Positions 52,243 to 61,423 of a stretch of DNA of 64,000 bases are shown piece by piece. The stretch covers positions 434,001 through 498,000 of the forward strand of contig CAVVWM010000002.1 of assembly GCA_963751955.1 (NCBI GenBank), written 5' to 3'. The notes under the pieces were generated by a model. The model did no database searches. It was given only the letters and a program-made list of their open reading frames with translations, and had not been told where the DNA came from. Position 1 is the first letter of the stretch; every line of letters starts with the position of its first letter. Origin of the DNA: JABDIY01 sp963751955 (GTDB lineage: Bacteria; Actinomycetota; Acidimicrobiia; Acidimicrobiales; SZUA-35). The translations under genes and the position numbers were made by a program.

Positions 52243-53634
52243 TTGGAAGACGTGGACTCTTCTCGCGCTCCCGGGTCCGCACCGGCAGCAACGCCAAATC
52301 CCAGCGGTGTCCGGCACGGCTTCAGAGCGTTTCACCATCAGGATTTTCGACGCTTCTGGGCCGGTGCACTCGTATCGAACTCCGGTACCTGGCTCCAGAA
52401 CATCACTCTTCCGGTTGTGTTGCTGGAGATAACTGGACAGGCGTTCTGGACTGGAATCGCCACATTCGCCGCAATCTTCCCGTCGATGCTGCTGGGCCCC
52501 CTGGCCGGCAATCTCGCCGACCGTATCGAGCGACGCAAGCTGTTGATCGTCGGTCAAAGCGGTGCCGCGCTCGCCGCGTTGACACTGTGGCTCGTGTGGG
52601 TTTCCGGAGTCCGCAACCCGGGCACCATCGTTGCCGTGGCTGCACTTACGGGCCTGTTCAGTGCTTTCACCATTCCGGCTTGGCAATCGTTCATCCCCCT
52701 TCTCGTACCGATCGAAGACCTTCCGTCGGCGATTTCGATGAACAGTCTCCAGTTCAACGCCGCCAGAGGAATCGGGCCAGCTCTCGGAGGGGTGATCCTG
52801 GCGCTCGCCGGACCGTCGTGGGCGTTTCTGGGCAACTCGGTGAGTTATGGCGCAGTGGTCATAGCCCTGCTGCTTGTGCGACCGGCACAGACCAGGCAGG
52901 TTCAGGTTCAACGCAAAGTGGGCCGAGGCTTCGTCGAGGCGGTTCGATACATCCGCACTCAACCCGGAATCGAGGTCGGAATCGGACTCGCCGCAGTGGT
53001 TGCGTTTTTCGGATTCCCACTGCTGAACTTCGCCGCAGTGTTCGTGCAACAGGTGTACGAGGTGGACAGGGGATACGTGGGGCTCCTCGGAGGCCTGCTG
53101 GGGGCTGGTGCGGTGATCGCAGTTCCCGTGGTGAGCGGCATGTTCGGCGACCTTCGCCGTGCGGCAGTCATAGGTTTTGCGGTGCCGTTCTATGGCTTTG
53201 CAATCATTGTCTTTGGAAGCTCAACGGGGCTAGTTCAAGGCTCCATCGGACTTCTGTTGGCCGGCAGCGGCTTCATGATGATCGTTGTCACCAGCAACAC
53301 CGCAGTGCAGAGCATCGTAAACGAACAGATTCGGGGACGCGTGATGGCGATCCGGATCATGACGTTCACCGGCTCCTTTCCGATCGGGGCACTTCTCCAG
53401 ACTCGCCTTTCCGACGCAACAAGTCCCCGGTTGGTCGTCACCGCCGCCGGCACCATTGTGCTGCTCATCGGGCTTTTCTTGTCATTGACCCAACGCACAC
53501 AACTCGCGCACCTCGACGACCCAACCGACACCCGCCCAGACCTCGAGTCTTTTCCAAACGCACGGTCTGATATCAGACCGTCACCGGCGATGCCCGCGAG
53601 ACCAACTCGATCACGACGCCGCCAACGACAATGA
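52243..53634 (+). CDS. MFS transporter (DHA3-type)
   Basis: 463 aa. Around 12 membrane segments. The FRRFWAGALVSNSGTWLQNITLPVVLLEITG start and GPLAGNLADRIERRKLLIVGQ loop are typical of DHA3/2A0121 exporters. The last 60 residues are hydrophilic and Pro/Arg-rich, and the final 62 bases overlap the next, convergent MFS gene. TTG start (a GTG nine bases later is possible). Confidence 0.85.
   Translation: MEDVDSSRAPGSAPAATPNPSGVRHGFRAFHHQDFRRFWAGALVSNSGTWLQNITLPVVLLEITGQAFWTGIATFAAIFPSMLLGPLAGNLADRIERRKLLIVGQSGAALAALTLWLVWVSGVRNPGTIVAVAALTGLFSAFTIPAWQSFIPLLVPIEDLPSAISMNSLQFNAARGIGPALGGVILALAGPSWAFLGNSVSYGAVVIALLLVRPAQTRQVQVQRKVGRGFVEAVRYIRTQPGIEVGIGLAAVVAFFGFPLLNFAAVFVQQVYEVDRGYVGLLGGLLGAGAVIAVPVVSGMFGDLRRAAVIGFAVPFYGFAIIVFGSSTGLVQGSIGLLLAGSGFMMIVVTSNTAVQSIVNEQIRGRVMAIRIMTFTGSFPIGALLQTRLSDATSPRLVVTAAGTIVLLIGLFLSLTQRTQLAHLDDPTDTRPDLESFPNARSDIRPSPAMPARPTRSRRRQRQ
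53562..53581. promoter_or_regulatory. 20-base perfect palindrome in overlapping gene ends
   Basis: ACGGTCTGATATCAGACCGT is a perfect 20-base palindrome at 53562-53581, inside the 62-base overlap of two convergent MFS genes (it contains the stop of the minus-strand gene). It looks like a dimeric operator or a symmetrical bidirectional terminator without T-runs. Chance occurrence of a perfect 20-mer palindrome in a coding overlap is unlikely. Confidence 0.6.
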
Positions 53635-54685
53635 TCGCACCGGCCACTATGCCGAGAACCGCGTATGAGCCAGTTGCCACGAGGACACCGCCTATCGTCG
53701 GGCCCACCACCCGACCGACCGCCATGACCGCTTGAGCATCGCCGATTCGATCGGCAGCATGAACCGAACGCTCCGAGATCAACGCAAACGCCTCCGGGAT
53801 GGCGGCCCAGAATGACATCCCCCAAACCACGAGGATCACATACAAAGCGAAGCTGCTCGAGGTGATTGTCAAGAGCACCGCACACATCCCGATGATCATC
53901 ACGAACACGCCGGGGAAGCGACGACGGCCGGCATATCGAGCGGTAGGGATTCCCACCACAGCGTTCAAACTCAGTGCCAGCGACAGCCCCAGGGTCGACA
54001 TCCCGACGTTCTCGCGGGCAATCACGCCGAGGAAAACGAAGACGGCAGATCCTCCCAGCGTCAGGGCTGACATACCAAACAACACCGGGATCACACCCCT
54101 AGCTTGAATAGGCCGGCGTCCCTTGGATATCGAGGCTTCGACCGTTATCGGGGCTAGAAGGCACACACCCGAAAGAGCCGCAAGGAGCCAATACAGACCG
54201 GCCAGCCCAAAGGCCTGCGACCCCAATCCGAGCACTGGTGCCGCGACTGCCGCAGTCAGGGGGCCGATGGCTGCTATCTCGCCCCTGCGTATCCCGTCCG
54301 AAGCGCTATCGGACCACGCGATCCAAGTGAACAACCCCATGGCGAGACCGGAGATGAATCGAAGCACAACAAGACTCGCAAAATCTGGAGCAACCGCAGA
54401 CGCAATATTCGCCGTGACCATCACCAGCAGAGCCTTCTGGGCCATCGATCTCGTTGGAAGGAGCCGCCGCCCTCCGAGCAAGTTGGTGAGTGTGAATCCC
54501 CCAACTTGCACTGTCGAGATAAGTGCAGCAGTCCCTGGCCCAACTGCGAACTGATCGACGACATCGGGTACCGCAAAGGTGGTGGCCACGAAGACCGCCG
54601 TGACCGCCGCCGAACCCATCAGCAGGCCAGGCGATACCGATGGCTTGAGCCTGCGGACCGTTTTGATAGGTGCGGCGAAACTCAC
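53573..54685 (-). CDS. MFS transporter
   Basis: 370 aa with about 10-12 membrane segments. LLGGRRLLPTRSMAQKALLVMVTANIASAVAPDFASLVVLRFISGLAMGLFTW shows the loop 2-3 to TM4 region of MFS. No specific subfamily recognised. It converges with another MFS gene and overlaps it by 62 bases. Confidence 0.8.
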   Translation of the reverse strand: MSFAAPIKTVRRLKPSVSPGLLMGSAAVTAVFVATTFAVPDVVDQFAVGPGTAALISTVQVGGFTLTNLLGGRRLLPTRSMAQKALLVMVTANIASAVAPDFASLVVLRFISGLAMGLFTWIAWSDSASDGIRRGEIAAIGPLTAAVAAPVLGLGSQAFGLAGLYWLLAALSGVCLLAPITVEASISKGRRPIQARGVIPVLFGMSALTLGGSAVFVFLGVIARENVGMSTLGLSLALSLNAVVGIPTARYAGRRRFPGVFVMIIGMCAVLLTITSSSFALYVILVVWGMSFWAAIPEAFALISERSVHAADRIGDAQAVMAVGRVVGPTIGGVLVATGSYAVLGIVAGAIIVVGGVVIELVSRASPVTV

Positions 54686-54761
54686 CAGCGGAGGCTAGTG
54701 GTTTCCAGGCAGCAGGGACCGGCCCTTCGCCGGGGTGTGACGAACGAGCTATCTTCTTGCG

Positions 54762-55076
54762 ATGGCCAAGATCACCCTCATCGCAACCCTCACTGCCGCA
54801 GACGGCAAAGAGCAACAGCTGCGGGATGCCATCGTCGATTTGATCGCCGCAGCTGAGGAAGAACCAGGCTGTGAGATCTACAGCGCCCACGCCAGCCGAG
54901 ACGAGCCAGGGATCTTCAGATTCTTCGAGCTCTATACCGACAGCAACGCCCTGAAGGCTCACGGGAAAGGTGAGCGAATGGCACTCGCCATGGCAGGCCT
55001 TGGTGGTCTGATGGCGGGTCCACCCGAGGTGCTTCGGCTGACCCCGGTCGCGGCAAAGGGCCTCGACCTGGGCTAG
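54762..55076 (+). CDS. Antibiotic-biosynthesis-monooxygenase (ABM) domain protein
   Basis: 104 aa with the ferredoxin-like ABM pattern: ITLIATLTAADGKEQQLRDAIVDLIAAAEEEPGCEIYSAHASRDEPGIFRFFELYTDSNALKAHGKGE. Family members are small cofactor-free oxygenases or dimeric binding proteins. Physiological substrate unknown. Confidence 0.88.
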   Translation: MAKITLIATLTAADGKEQQLRDAIVDLIAAAEEEPGCEIYSAHASRDEPGIFRFFELYTDSNALKAHGKGERMALAMAGLGGLMAGPPEVLRLTPVAAKGLDLG

Positions 55077-55082
55077 CTGGGC

Positions 55083-55394
55083 TCACATGTCTATTGCCTG
55101 TGAGATCTGGACCGTGTGTCCATCCCCCAGGACCGGGCAACCATTGGCAATTGCCTTCGCGGCCTCCATGTCGGCGGCGTTGACGATTGTGTAACCGGTC
55201 ATCGACGCTGGAGCTTCGGCGGCACCATCGGGTCCGACGGCCGAGGTCTCGCCGAAAGGCGCTCCACCATCGACCAGATCGGCACCGATGGTCCCGTACC
55301 AGCCTTCCCATTTGGCCATGACACCGGCCATGGCCTCAGGATCATCTGGCATTGAGCCCATTTCGCCGTGATAGGTGAGTACGTATTTAGGCAT
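55083..55394 (-). CDS. YCII-related protein
   Basis: 103 aa, ATG 55394. Pattern YVLTYHGEMGSMPDDPEAMAGVMAKWEGWYGTIGADLVDGGAPFGET is typical of the YCII/DGPF family (dimeric ferredoxin-like fold). Many DGPF members sit near ECF sigma genes, but no such gene is adjacent. Function unknown. Confidence 0.85.
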   Translation of the reverse strand: MPKYVLTYHGEMGSMPDDPEAMAGVMAKWEGWYGTIGADLVDGGAPFGETSAVGPDGAAEAPASMTGYTIVNAADMEAAKAIANGCPVLGDGHTVQISQAIDM

Positions 55395-55525
55395 CGCAAT
55401 TTCCCTTCCTAGGGCGGGTCTCGGTGACACGCTCGATTACCCCTTACGACGAACACTAAGCCCAGGGAGGGACAGAGCGAAAGAGAAACCTGTTTGGGGC
55501 TCTACGGTGGCAGGATGCCGACGGT

Positions 55526-56407
55526 GTGAACGATGCCGACGATACTGATGCGGTGAATCTCGATCTAGCACTCGTGTCCGAGGCGCTGGGCGTGAAGGCG
55601 GTCCGAAGTCGACAGCTCGGCGGCGGCGATTTCGCTTCGGCCCATCGCGTGGAGTTGGTTGATGGAAACGTGGTGTTCGCCAAAACCCACATCAATCCTC
55701 CGGGTGGTTTCTTCACGACCGAGGCTGCCGGACTCAAATGGCTACGAAACGCAAGCGAACTGCGTGTGCCCGAGGTTCTGCACGCTAGTGATTCCCCTCC
55801 CCTGCTCGTGCTCGAGTGGATCGACGCGTCTCGATCGGCATCGCCAGACGAGGCGAGATTCGGCCGGTCCCTCGCTGCTCTACACCGGGCTGGGGCTGAT
55901 GACTTCGGTCGAACCGATGGCCGAACTACCGGCTCCCAAGCTCTGCCCAACAACAGGTGTGAAACATGGGCGGAGTTTCTTGCCAGTCAGAGACTGCTTC
56001 CACTGGCTCGAATCGCACGCGACCGATCTTGCTTGCCAGAAGAGACGGTGCAACTCATCGAGGACGTGGCCTCCAGAATGGTGGGCCTCGTTGGACCACA
56101 TGAGCCACCGGCCCGCCTTCATGGCGACCTGTGGGCGGGCAACCGAGTCATCGACGCGGCCGGTCGCAGCTGGTTGATCGATCCGGCCTGCTTCGGCGGC
56201 CATCGAGAATTCGATCTGGCAATGATGCATCTCTTTGGCGGTTTCGGTCCTGAATGCTTCAGCGCCTACCAAGAGGCGGCTCCCCTGGACGACGGTTGGG
56301 CCGAGCGGATCGCCCTCCACCAACTGTCGCCGCTGATCGTGCATGCCATCAAGTTCGGTGGAAGCTACCGTTCGGCGGTCGACCGAGCCCTCGCTCAGTA
56401 CGCCTGA
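55526..56407 (+). CDS. Fructosamine kinase-like protein
   Basis: 293 aa of the aminoglycoside-phosphotransferase fold. FAKTHINPPGGFFTTEAAGLKWLRNASELRVPEVLHASDSPPLLVLEWID is the N-lobe, and the catalytic loop is LHGDLWAGNRVIDAAGRSWLIDPACFGGHREFDLAMMHLFGGFG, matching the fructosamine-3-kinase/ketosamine-3-kinase signature HGDLWxGN. Probably phosphorylates ketosamine adducts for protein repair. GTG start. Confidence 0.9.
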   Translation: MNDADDTDAVNLDLALVSEALGVKAVRSRQLGGGDFASAHRVELVDGNVVFAKTHINPPGGFFTTEAAGLKWLRNASELRVPEVLHASDSPPLLVLEWIDASRSASPDEARFGRSLAALHRAGADDFGRTDGRTTGSQALPNNRCETWAEFLASQRLLPLARIARDRSCLPEETVQLIEDVASRMVGLVGPHEPPARLHGDLWAGNRVIDAAGRSWLIDPACFGGHREFDLAMMHLFGGFGPECFSAYQEAAPLDDGWAERIALHQLSPLIVHAIKFGGSYRSAVDRALAQYA

Positions 56408-56509
56408 GCAGGTCCGGGTAGAGGTTGGGATCGGTCAAATCGTGCGACCAGGCAAAAAGGGGGTACGCCCCGTCAGCCATCGATCTTGCGTTATCGGTAA
56501 TCTGCGACG

Positions 56510-57241
56510 ATGGGTAGGAGCGCCGTCAGAACCTGCCCTATCAGCTGTTGTCTTGCGATTCTCATTCTTCTCGTGCCCGTGAGCTGTTCCTCATCAGACC
56601 CCGTCACAGTCGATGCGGGCCGGTTCGATTCGAACCCAGGAACCACGGGCCCGCTGCCAAGCACCAGCTCACCACCCACGACCAACGCCGAGGAAGCCAA
56701 GATGGAACAGACCACGACCGACAACGCCGAGACCCGATCAGCCTGCCTTCGGCTCACCGATTTCTCAACAGAGGCTGAGCGCACGGCATGGCAAACCGTG
56801 AACGACAACGTGATGGGCGGCCGGTCGTTGGGCGGCCCCGAGTTCGGCGAAGGGCTGATGGTCTTCGCCGGTCAAACCAACACCGACGGAGGTGGATTCT
56901 CCTCTCTACGCCTACCGCTTGAACCGGGGGTGCTGTCAAGCTTCGAGCGGGTTTCTCTCCGAGTCCGGCCAGATAACCGCACCTACATGATGACCTTTGA
57001 CGACAACGTGAGTTCTCGTGATCGACGGGTCTCGCACCGGGCGCCAATCGATTTCGACGGGTCGTTCCAGTGGCAGACGGCTTCGGTGAAGTTCGCCGAC
57101 CTGTTTCCTGCGATCTTTGGGCGCCCCGTGGATGACCTTCCATTCGACAAGAACCTCGCCACCCGTATGGGGATCATGATCAGTGATGGGCTGGACGGAC
57201 CCTTCCGACTGGAGATCGATTGGATCGACGCCTGTCCGTAG
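56510..57241 (+). CDS. Lipoprotein with CIA30 domain
   Basis: 243 aa. Signal with lipobox (LILLVPVSC), a Thr/Ser/Pro-rich linker to about residue 80, and a CIA30 (NDUFAF1-like) domain: WQTVNDNVMGGRSLGG, GFSSLRLPLE, WQTASVKFADLFPAIFGRPV, ATRMGIMISDGLDGPFRLEIDWIDA. CIA30 proteins are carbohydrate-binding-like beta-sandwiches. Role here is unknown. Confidence 0.87.
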   Translation: MGRSAVRTCPISCCLAILILLVPVSCSSSDPVTVDAGRFDSNPGTTGPLPSTSSPPTTNAEEAKMEQTTTDNAETRSACLRLTDFSTEAERTAWQTVNDNVMGGRSLGGPEFGEGLMVFAGQTNTDGGGFSSLRLPLEPGVLSSFERVSLRVRPDNRTYMMTFDDNVSSRDRRVSHRAPIDFDGSFQWQTASVKFADLFPAIFGRPVDDLPFDKNLATRMGIMISDGLDGPFRLEIDWIDACP

Positions 57242-57271
57242 TTCCTGGCCTGTCCGGCAGCAAGACCTGGC

Positions 57272-58334
57272 TCAGATACGCAGAAGTGGGTCGGCACCCA
57301 CCATCGCTGCAGCGTTATTGAGTTCCGCGACCGTGTTGTCATCGACAGGAACGGCGTCGGCACGGCCAGCCCGCGCCCGACGCCTCAGGTTCACCTGGCA
57401 CAAGGATCTCATCAAACCCGTCGCGAACCGCCGACTGTCTCACGTAGTCGAGAAAGCTGTCGGTATCCCGTGCGAGCACAGATGGATCCCCAACTGCGGC
57501 AGGGTCGATGATGATCGACAACATGCTGTTGATAATCGCTCCGGTCCGTTCATATCGCGGGTCGATGGTGGCCCCGCCGAGCAACGCCGCACCAAGGATC
57601 TCGCACATGAGCGCCAGTCCTGATCCTTTGTGGTCGCCCATGGCCACCAGCGCACCTCTTGGGCCATCGTTCCACATCACGTTCGGGTCGGTGGTCAGAC
57701 GGCCGGCAGAATCGAGCAGGGTTCCTTGGGGCACCGGTTCGCCCTTGTTCTTCGCAATTCGGGTTTTCCCGAGGGCGATGGTGGATGTGGCCATGTCGAG
57801 GAGCACAGCAGGTTCGCCGCGATCACTCGCGGGAATCGCGATACACACCGGATTGGTCCCGAACCGGGCATCCGCTCCGGCGAAGGGGGCGACCAATGGT
57901 CCGTGGGCGGCGACGTTCACGAAATGAAGACTGGCCATGCCAGCTCGGGCTGCCTGCTCTCCCCAATGGCCGATCCGCCCGATGTGGAAGCTGTTTCGCA
58001 AACCTAAAAGTGCGACTCCGTGTTCTTTGGCCCGTTCAATTCCGGCCGACATCGATCGATACCCCATGACTTGACCGAACCCATGCTGTCCATCCAACAC
58101 AATTATCGGCCCGCGATCGACGACCGTCTTGGGCGAAGCGTTCACCGAAAGCAAACCGGCCTGAACCGAATCCACATACAGGGGCAGCACCCCAATTCCG
58201 TGGCTATCGTGTCCGCAAAGGTTCGCACGGACCAGTTGATCGGCGACTAGGCGAGGCTCATCACCAGTGGATCCGAGCTCGATCAGCACCGCAACGACGA
58301 AGTCGTGAAGCCGATCGGGTGTGAACATCTGCAT
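57272..58334 (-). CDS. LDH2/malate-dehydrogenase-family oxidoreductase, one frameshift
   Basis: NAD(P)-dependent dehydrogenase of the malate/L-lactate/ureidoglycolate (LDH2) family: ANLCGHDSHGIGVLPLYVDSVQAG with the catalytic His, GLRNSFHIGRIGHWGEQAA, FGTNPVCIAIPAS, and GDHKGSGLALMCEILGAALLGG. After ILVPGEPE the frame breaks; dropping one G (CC at 57383-57384 on plus) restores ERRARAGRADAVPVDDNTVAELNNAAAMVGADPLLRI and a normal C-terminus at 57272 (354 codons). Substrate not determinable. Probable sequence error. Confidence 0.85.
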
Positions 58335-58387
58335 GAACCGAACCTAGCCTCGACGCTCAGCTGATTTCGAAACGGTTCGAGCTGCCG

Positions 58388-58760
58388 TTATTGATTCAGT
58401 GTTGAGAGGAGCTCTTCCACGGTGTGCTGGCTCTCCAGCGGATGGCGAAGGGCCTTGTTGGCCACGACTTCATAGCGGTTCCGGCGTCCGATCCGTTCGT
58501 GGCGAAGGTAACCGCCCTCTTCCAGATCGTGGACAATCCGGGTGACGGCCCCCACCGTGATACCCACGACGTATGCGATGTCGCGCTCGACGAATCTCGG
58601 GATTGCGGCCGATCGCTATCAACACGTGCGCATGGTTGGTGAGGAAGGTCCACGCGGGGATATCGGGATCGGGCTCAACCAATTGCATTCCCGAATCGTA
58701 CCTCTTCGATCGAGGCTGTTCCCGCGCTGTCGCCATCAGTTCTGCGCTAATAGTCTCCAC
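58388..58760 (-). CDS. Winged-helix transcription regulator, one frameshift
   Basis: From GTG 58760 (14-base overlap with the upstream gene): PAWTFLTNHAHVLIAIGRNPEIR; then an indel near 58590; then ERDIAYVVGITVGAVTRIVHDLEEGGYLRHERIGRRNRYEVV, a MarR/Lrp-like winged helix with a clear recognition helix. With one base removed it is 124 codons. It is cotranscribed with the preceding 104-aa gene and is the likely binder of the inverted repeat at 59116-59150 upstream of that gene. Confidence 0.75.
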
Positions 58761-59061
58761 AGAACCACTCCCGCTCGAGCACGCTCAGCTCGAGGGCCAG
58801 CACCAGAAGCTCCGACTCGACGTCAGTGGTGAAACCGCCGTTGCGAACCCGCACCTCGATCCATTCCAGAGCAAGGCTGATGTCATACGCTGCGGTGATG
58901 AGCGACTGCCGCTGTTGCCCATCCCCCAGCGGGTCGGCCATGAGAAGAGATCGAACCCTCAGCGTGAGCCTGGCGAGCCCGTCTTCTTCGCGCAGCGCGG
59001 TGTGGGGCAGATCGAGCAGTGAGTTGTTCCAAGACTTATTGGGTGCCAGGGCATCGATCAT
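58747..59061 (-). CDS. Hypothetical protein upstream of winged-helix regulator
   Basis: 104 aa, ATG 59061 with AGGAGG seven bases upstream. Predicted mostly helical and acidic at the C-terminus (ESELLVLALELSVLEREWF). No family recognised. It lies under a strong-looking promoter (59110-59138) and overlaps the regulator gene by 14 bases, so the two form an operon divergent from the Mrp antiporter. Confidence 0.7.
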   Translation of the reverse strand: MIDALAPNKSWNNSLLDLPHTALREEDGLARLTLRVRSLLMADPLGDGQQRQSLITAAYDISLALEWIEVRVRNGGFTTDVESELLVLALELSVLEREWFCGDY

Positions 59062-59109
59062 TGTGGAGCCTCCTGTTGGAAGATAGCTGGATAATAATAC
59101 GTATGTTAG

Positions 59110-59138
59110 AATATACCTATTGGGTGGCATCTTGTCAA
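59110..59138 (-). promoter_or_regulatory. Sigma-70-type promoter
   Basis: On the minus strand TTGACA (59138-59133), a 17-base spacer and TATATT (59115-59110). This is a near-consensus housekeeping promoter reading into the 104-aa/regulator genes, with the predicted start about 40 bases before ATG 59061. The surrounding 70 bases are strikingly AT-rich compared with the rest of the window. Confidence 0.75.
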
Positions 59139-59150
59139 GTGGCCAATAGG
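59116..59150. promoter_or_regulatory. Inverted repeat operator overlapping the promoter
   Basis: CCTATTGG (59116-59123) and CCAATAGG (59143-59150) are perfect complements 19 bases apart. They flank the -35 of the minus-strand promoter and lie just before the Mrp GTG start at 59159, so a bound dimer (probably the adjacent winged-helix protein) could control both directions. Confidence 0.65.
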
Positions 59151-59158
59151 CTTCCATC

Positions 59159-61423
59159 GTGATTTGGTGGATTCTCGCTGCGCATGTCGTCGGCATGATC
59201 GCTGCCGCCTACCTTGGAAGACGCTCGATCCACCACGGACTGGCGGCAGCTGCGGTCGCCCCGGCGATAACAGCAACATGGGCCGCACATCAGATCATCA
59301 CGGAGGCCGCGCCCAGAACCACCGGCATCGATTGGGTCGCTGGGCTGGGAATAGGATTCCACTTCCGGTCTGGGCCGCTGGCTCTCCTGCTGACACTCTT
59401 GGTGTCCGGCATCGGTGCCCTCGTGTTCGTCTACGCCATCGGTTACTTCGCCCGCGATGCCCATGGCGCTGTTCGGTTCCCGGTCACCCTGCTGGCGTTT
59501 TCCACCTCGATGTTGGGACTGGTGCTGGCCGATTCGGTGTGGACCCTGTTCATCTTCTGGGAATTCACGTCCGTTACCTCATTCCTCCTCGTGGGCCACA
59601 AGAACACAAGCTCCTCGGTTCAAGCCGCAGCCCGGCGAGCGCTGATGATCACCGGACTCGGGGGCCTGGCACTCCTCGCGGGTCTACTGGTGCTTCAGGG
59701 TGATGCAGGGGCGGGATCGCTGACCGAACTAGCACCTGTCTCGGGGACCGCCGGCACCGTAGCAGCGGTATTGATCCTGATCGGTGCTGCCACCAAGTCG
59801 GCCCAAGTCCCCTTCCACGTATGGCTGCCCGGAGCTATGGCCGCCCCGACGCCAGTCAGTGCCTATCTGCACTCGGCAACCATGGTCAAAGCCGGAGTGG
59901 TACTGGTCGCACTCACCGGACCGGCGTTCATCGATGTCGCTGCATGGAAGGCAGTCGGGATGTCCTTCGGGATCGCATCGATGATGTGGGGCGGGGTGGT
60001 TGCGCTTCGTCACGTTGATGCCAAGCTCATTCTGGCCTGGGGGACCATCTCCCAGCTCGGCCTGCTCATCACGTTGCTCAGCATTGGAACCGACAAGGCT
60101 GTCTTTGCCGCGGTCTCGATCCTGTTTGCTCATGCGCTGTTCAAAGCGACACTGTTCTGCGTCGTCGGCGAGATCGACGTGAGGACCGGCACTCGAAACG
60201 TCAACGAACTGACCGGCCTGCGTCGAACGATGCCGATCGCATTTGCGGTGTCGATTGCGGCCTCACTGTCGATGGCCGGCGTGCCTCCACTTCTGGGATT
60301 CGCAGCCAAGGAAGCAGCGGTCGAGGCGGTTCTCAAACTCGACGGTTTCGAACAGATCATGGCCGCCGTGGGGATTTTCGGTGGGTCGGTTCTCACAGTC
60401 GCCTACACCTTGCGGTTTGTCATGCTCGTGTTCTCCGGCTCCGCGAAGCCCGGCTTGCCAACCCTCGAGGTCAAGCCGAGGCGCTGGGCCATGTCGCTGC
60501 CGGCCGTTCTCCTCGCAGCCCTTGGAGTGCTTGGCTTCTTCTGGATCGAGGCGTCCAACCGGATCGTCATCCCAGCCGCGGTCCAGCTCAACCAGACCGC
60601 CGACCAGTTCGAGTTGCTTCGATGGCCGGGCTTCAAGACCGCCTTCTTCGTTTCGGTGGCAATCGTCGGGGCCGGAGCCGCACTGGGCTGGATCATCGCG
60701 CGACGTCCATCGAACGCTCCCCACGCCGTAGGAGCGAATCTTGCCGATTCCCTGCTCGATCGAACGCTGTCCGCTGCGGTAGAAGTCACCGCCCGCATAC
60801 AACATGGGTCGTTGCCGGTGTATTTGGCCACCATGGCGCTGGCAGCAACACTCGCGGGGTCTGTCCTGGCTGTAGATGTCGATGCCGACTCGCTCGTTCT
60901 GTGGGACACGCCGCTCCAAGCAGTTCTCGGACTCATCATCGTCGGAGTATCGCTGGGTGGGGCCGTCGTAGGATCGCGTCTGGGCGCTGCGCTCACCCTC
61001 GGTGCGGTAGGCCTTTCGATGTCTGGATTGTTCGTGCTGCACGGTGCTCCCGATCTGGCTCTTACACAACTGCTGGTCGAGACCATCGTCGTTGTCGGCT
61101 TCGTACTGGGGCTTGGACATCTCACCCGGAACTTCCCGCCCGTAGACCGAGCTTGGCGGATCATCCGAATCGCTGTTGCGGGCTTGGGCGGAACGGTGGT
61201 TGTGCTCGCCTTGGCAGCTTCTTCCTCGTCCCCCACAGGGAAGGCCCCGCTGTCGGATTTGCAGCAACAGGCGGTTGAGGAGGGTGGCGGCAACAACGTA
61301 GTCAACGTTGTCCTCACCGATATGCGAGGCCTCGATACCCTGGGCGAAGTCGTGGTGCTGGCAACAGTGGCGCTAGGAATTCTGGCGCTCGCCAACATCC
61401 GATCGATTGCGGGACAGCGATGA
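59159..61423 (+). CDS. mrpA: Mrp Na+/H+ antiporter subunit A
   Basis: 754 aa. NuoL-like core: NWVAG-like IDWVAGLGIGFHFRSGPLALLLTLLVSGIGALVFVYAIGYF, FWEFTSVTSFLLVGHK, TKSAQVPFHVWLPGAMAAPTPVSAYLHSATMVKAG (with the essential Lys), and HALFKATLFCVVGEID. The C-terminal 180 residues carry the MrpA/MbhE-like extension (DLALTQLLVETIVVVGFVLGLGHL). Usual length is 750-800 aa. GTG start. Shares an ATGA junction with mrpB. Confidence 0.95.
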   Translation: MIWWILAAHVVGMIAAAYLGRRSIHHGLAAAAVAPAITATWAAHQIITEAAPRTTGIDWVAGLGIGFHFRSGPLALLLTLLVSGIGALVFVYAIGYFARDAHGAVRFPVTLLAFSTSMLGLVLADSVWTLFIFWEFTSVTSFLLVGHKNTSSSVQAAARRALMITGLGGLALLAGLLVLQGDAGAGSLTELAPVSGTAGTVAAVLILIGAATKSAQVPFHVWLPGAMAAPTPVSAYLHSATMVKAGVVLVALTGPAFIDVAAWKAVGMSFGIASMMWGGVVALRHVDAKLILAWGTISQLGLLITLLSIGTDKAVFAAVSILFAHALFKATLFCVVGEIDVRTGTRNVNELTGLRRTMPIAFAVSIAASLSMAGVPPLLGFAAKEAAVEAVLKLDGFEQIMAAVGIFGGSVLTVAYTLRFVMLVFSGSAKPGLPTLEVKPRRWAMSLPAVLLAALGVLGFFWIEASNRIVIPAAVQLNQTADQFELLRWPGFKTAFFVSVAIVGAGAALGWIIARRPSNAPHAVGANLADSLLDRTLSAAVEVTARIQHGSLPVYLATMALAATLAGSVLAVDVDADSLVLWDTPLQAVLGLIIVGVSLGGAVVGSRLGAALTLGAVGLSMSGLFVLHGAPDLALTQLLVETIVVVGFVLGLGHLTRNFPPVDRAWRIIRIAVAGLGGTVVVLALAASSSSPTGKAPLSDLQQQAVEEGGGNNVVNVVLTDMRGLDTLGEVVVLATVALGILALANIRSIAGQR

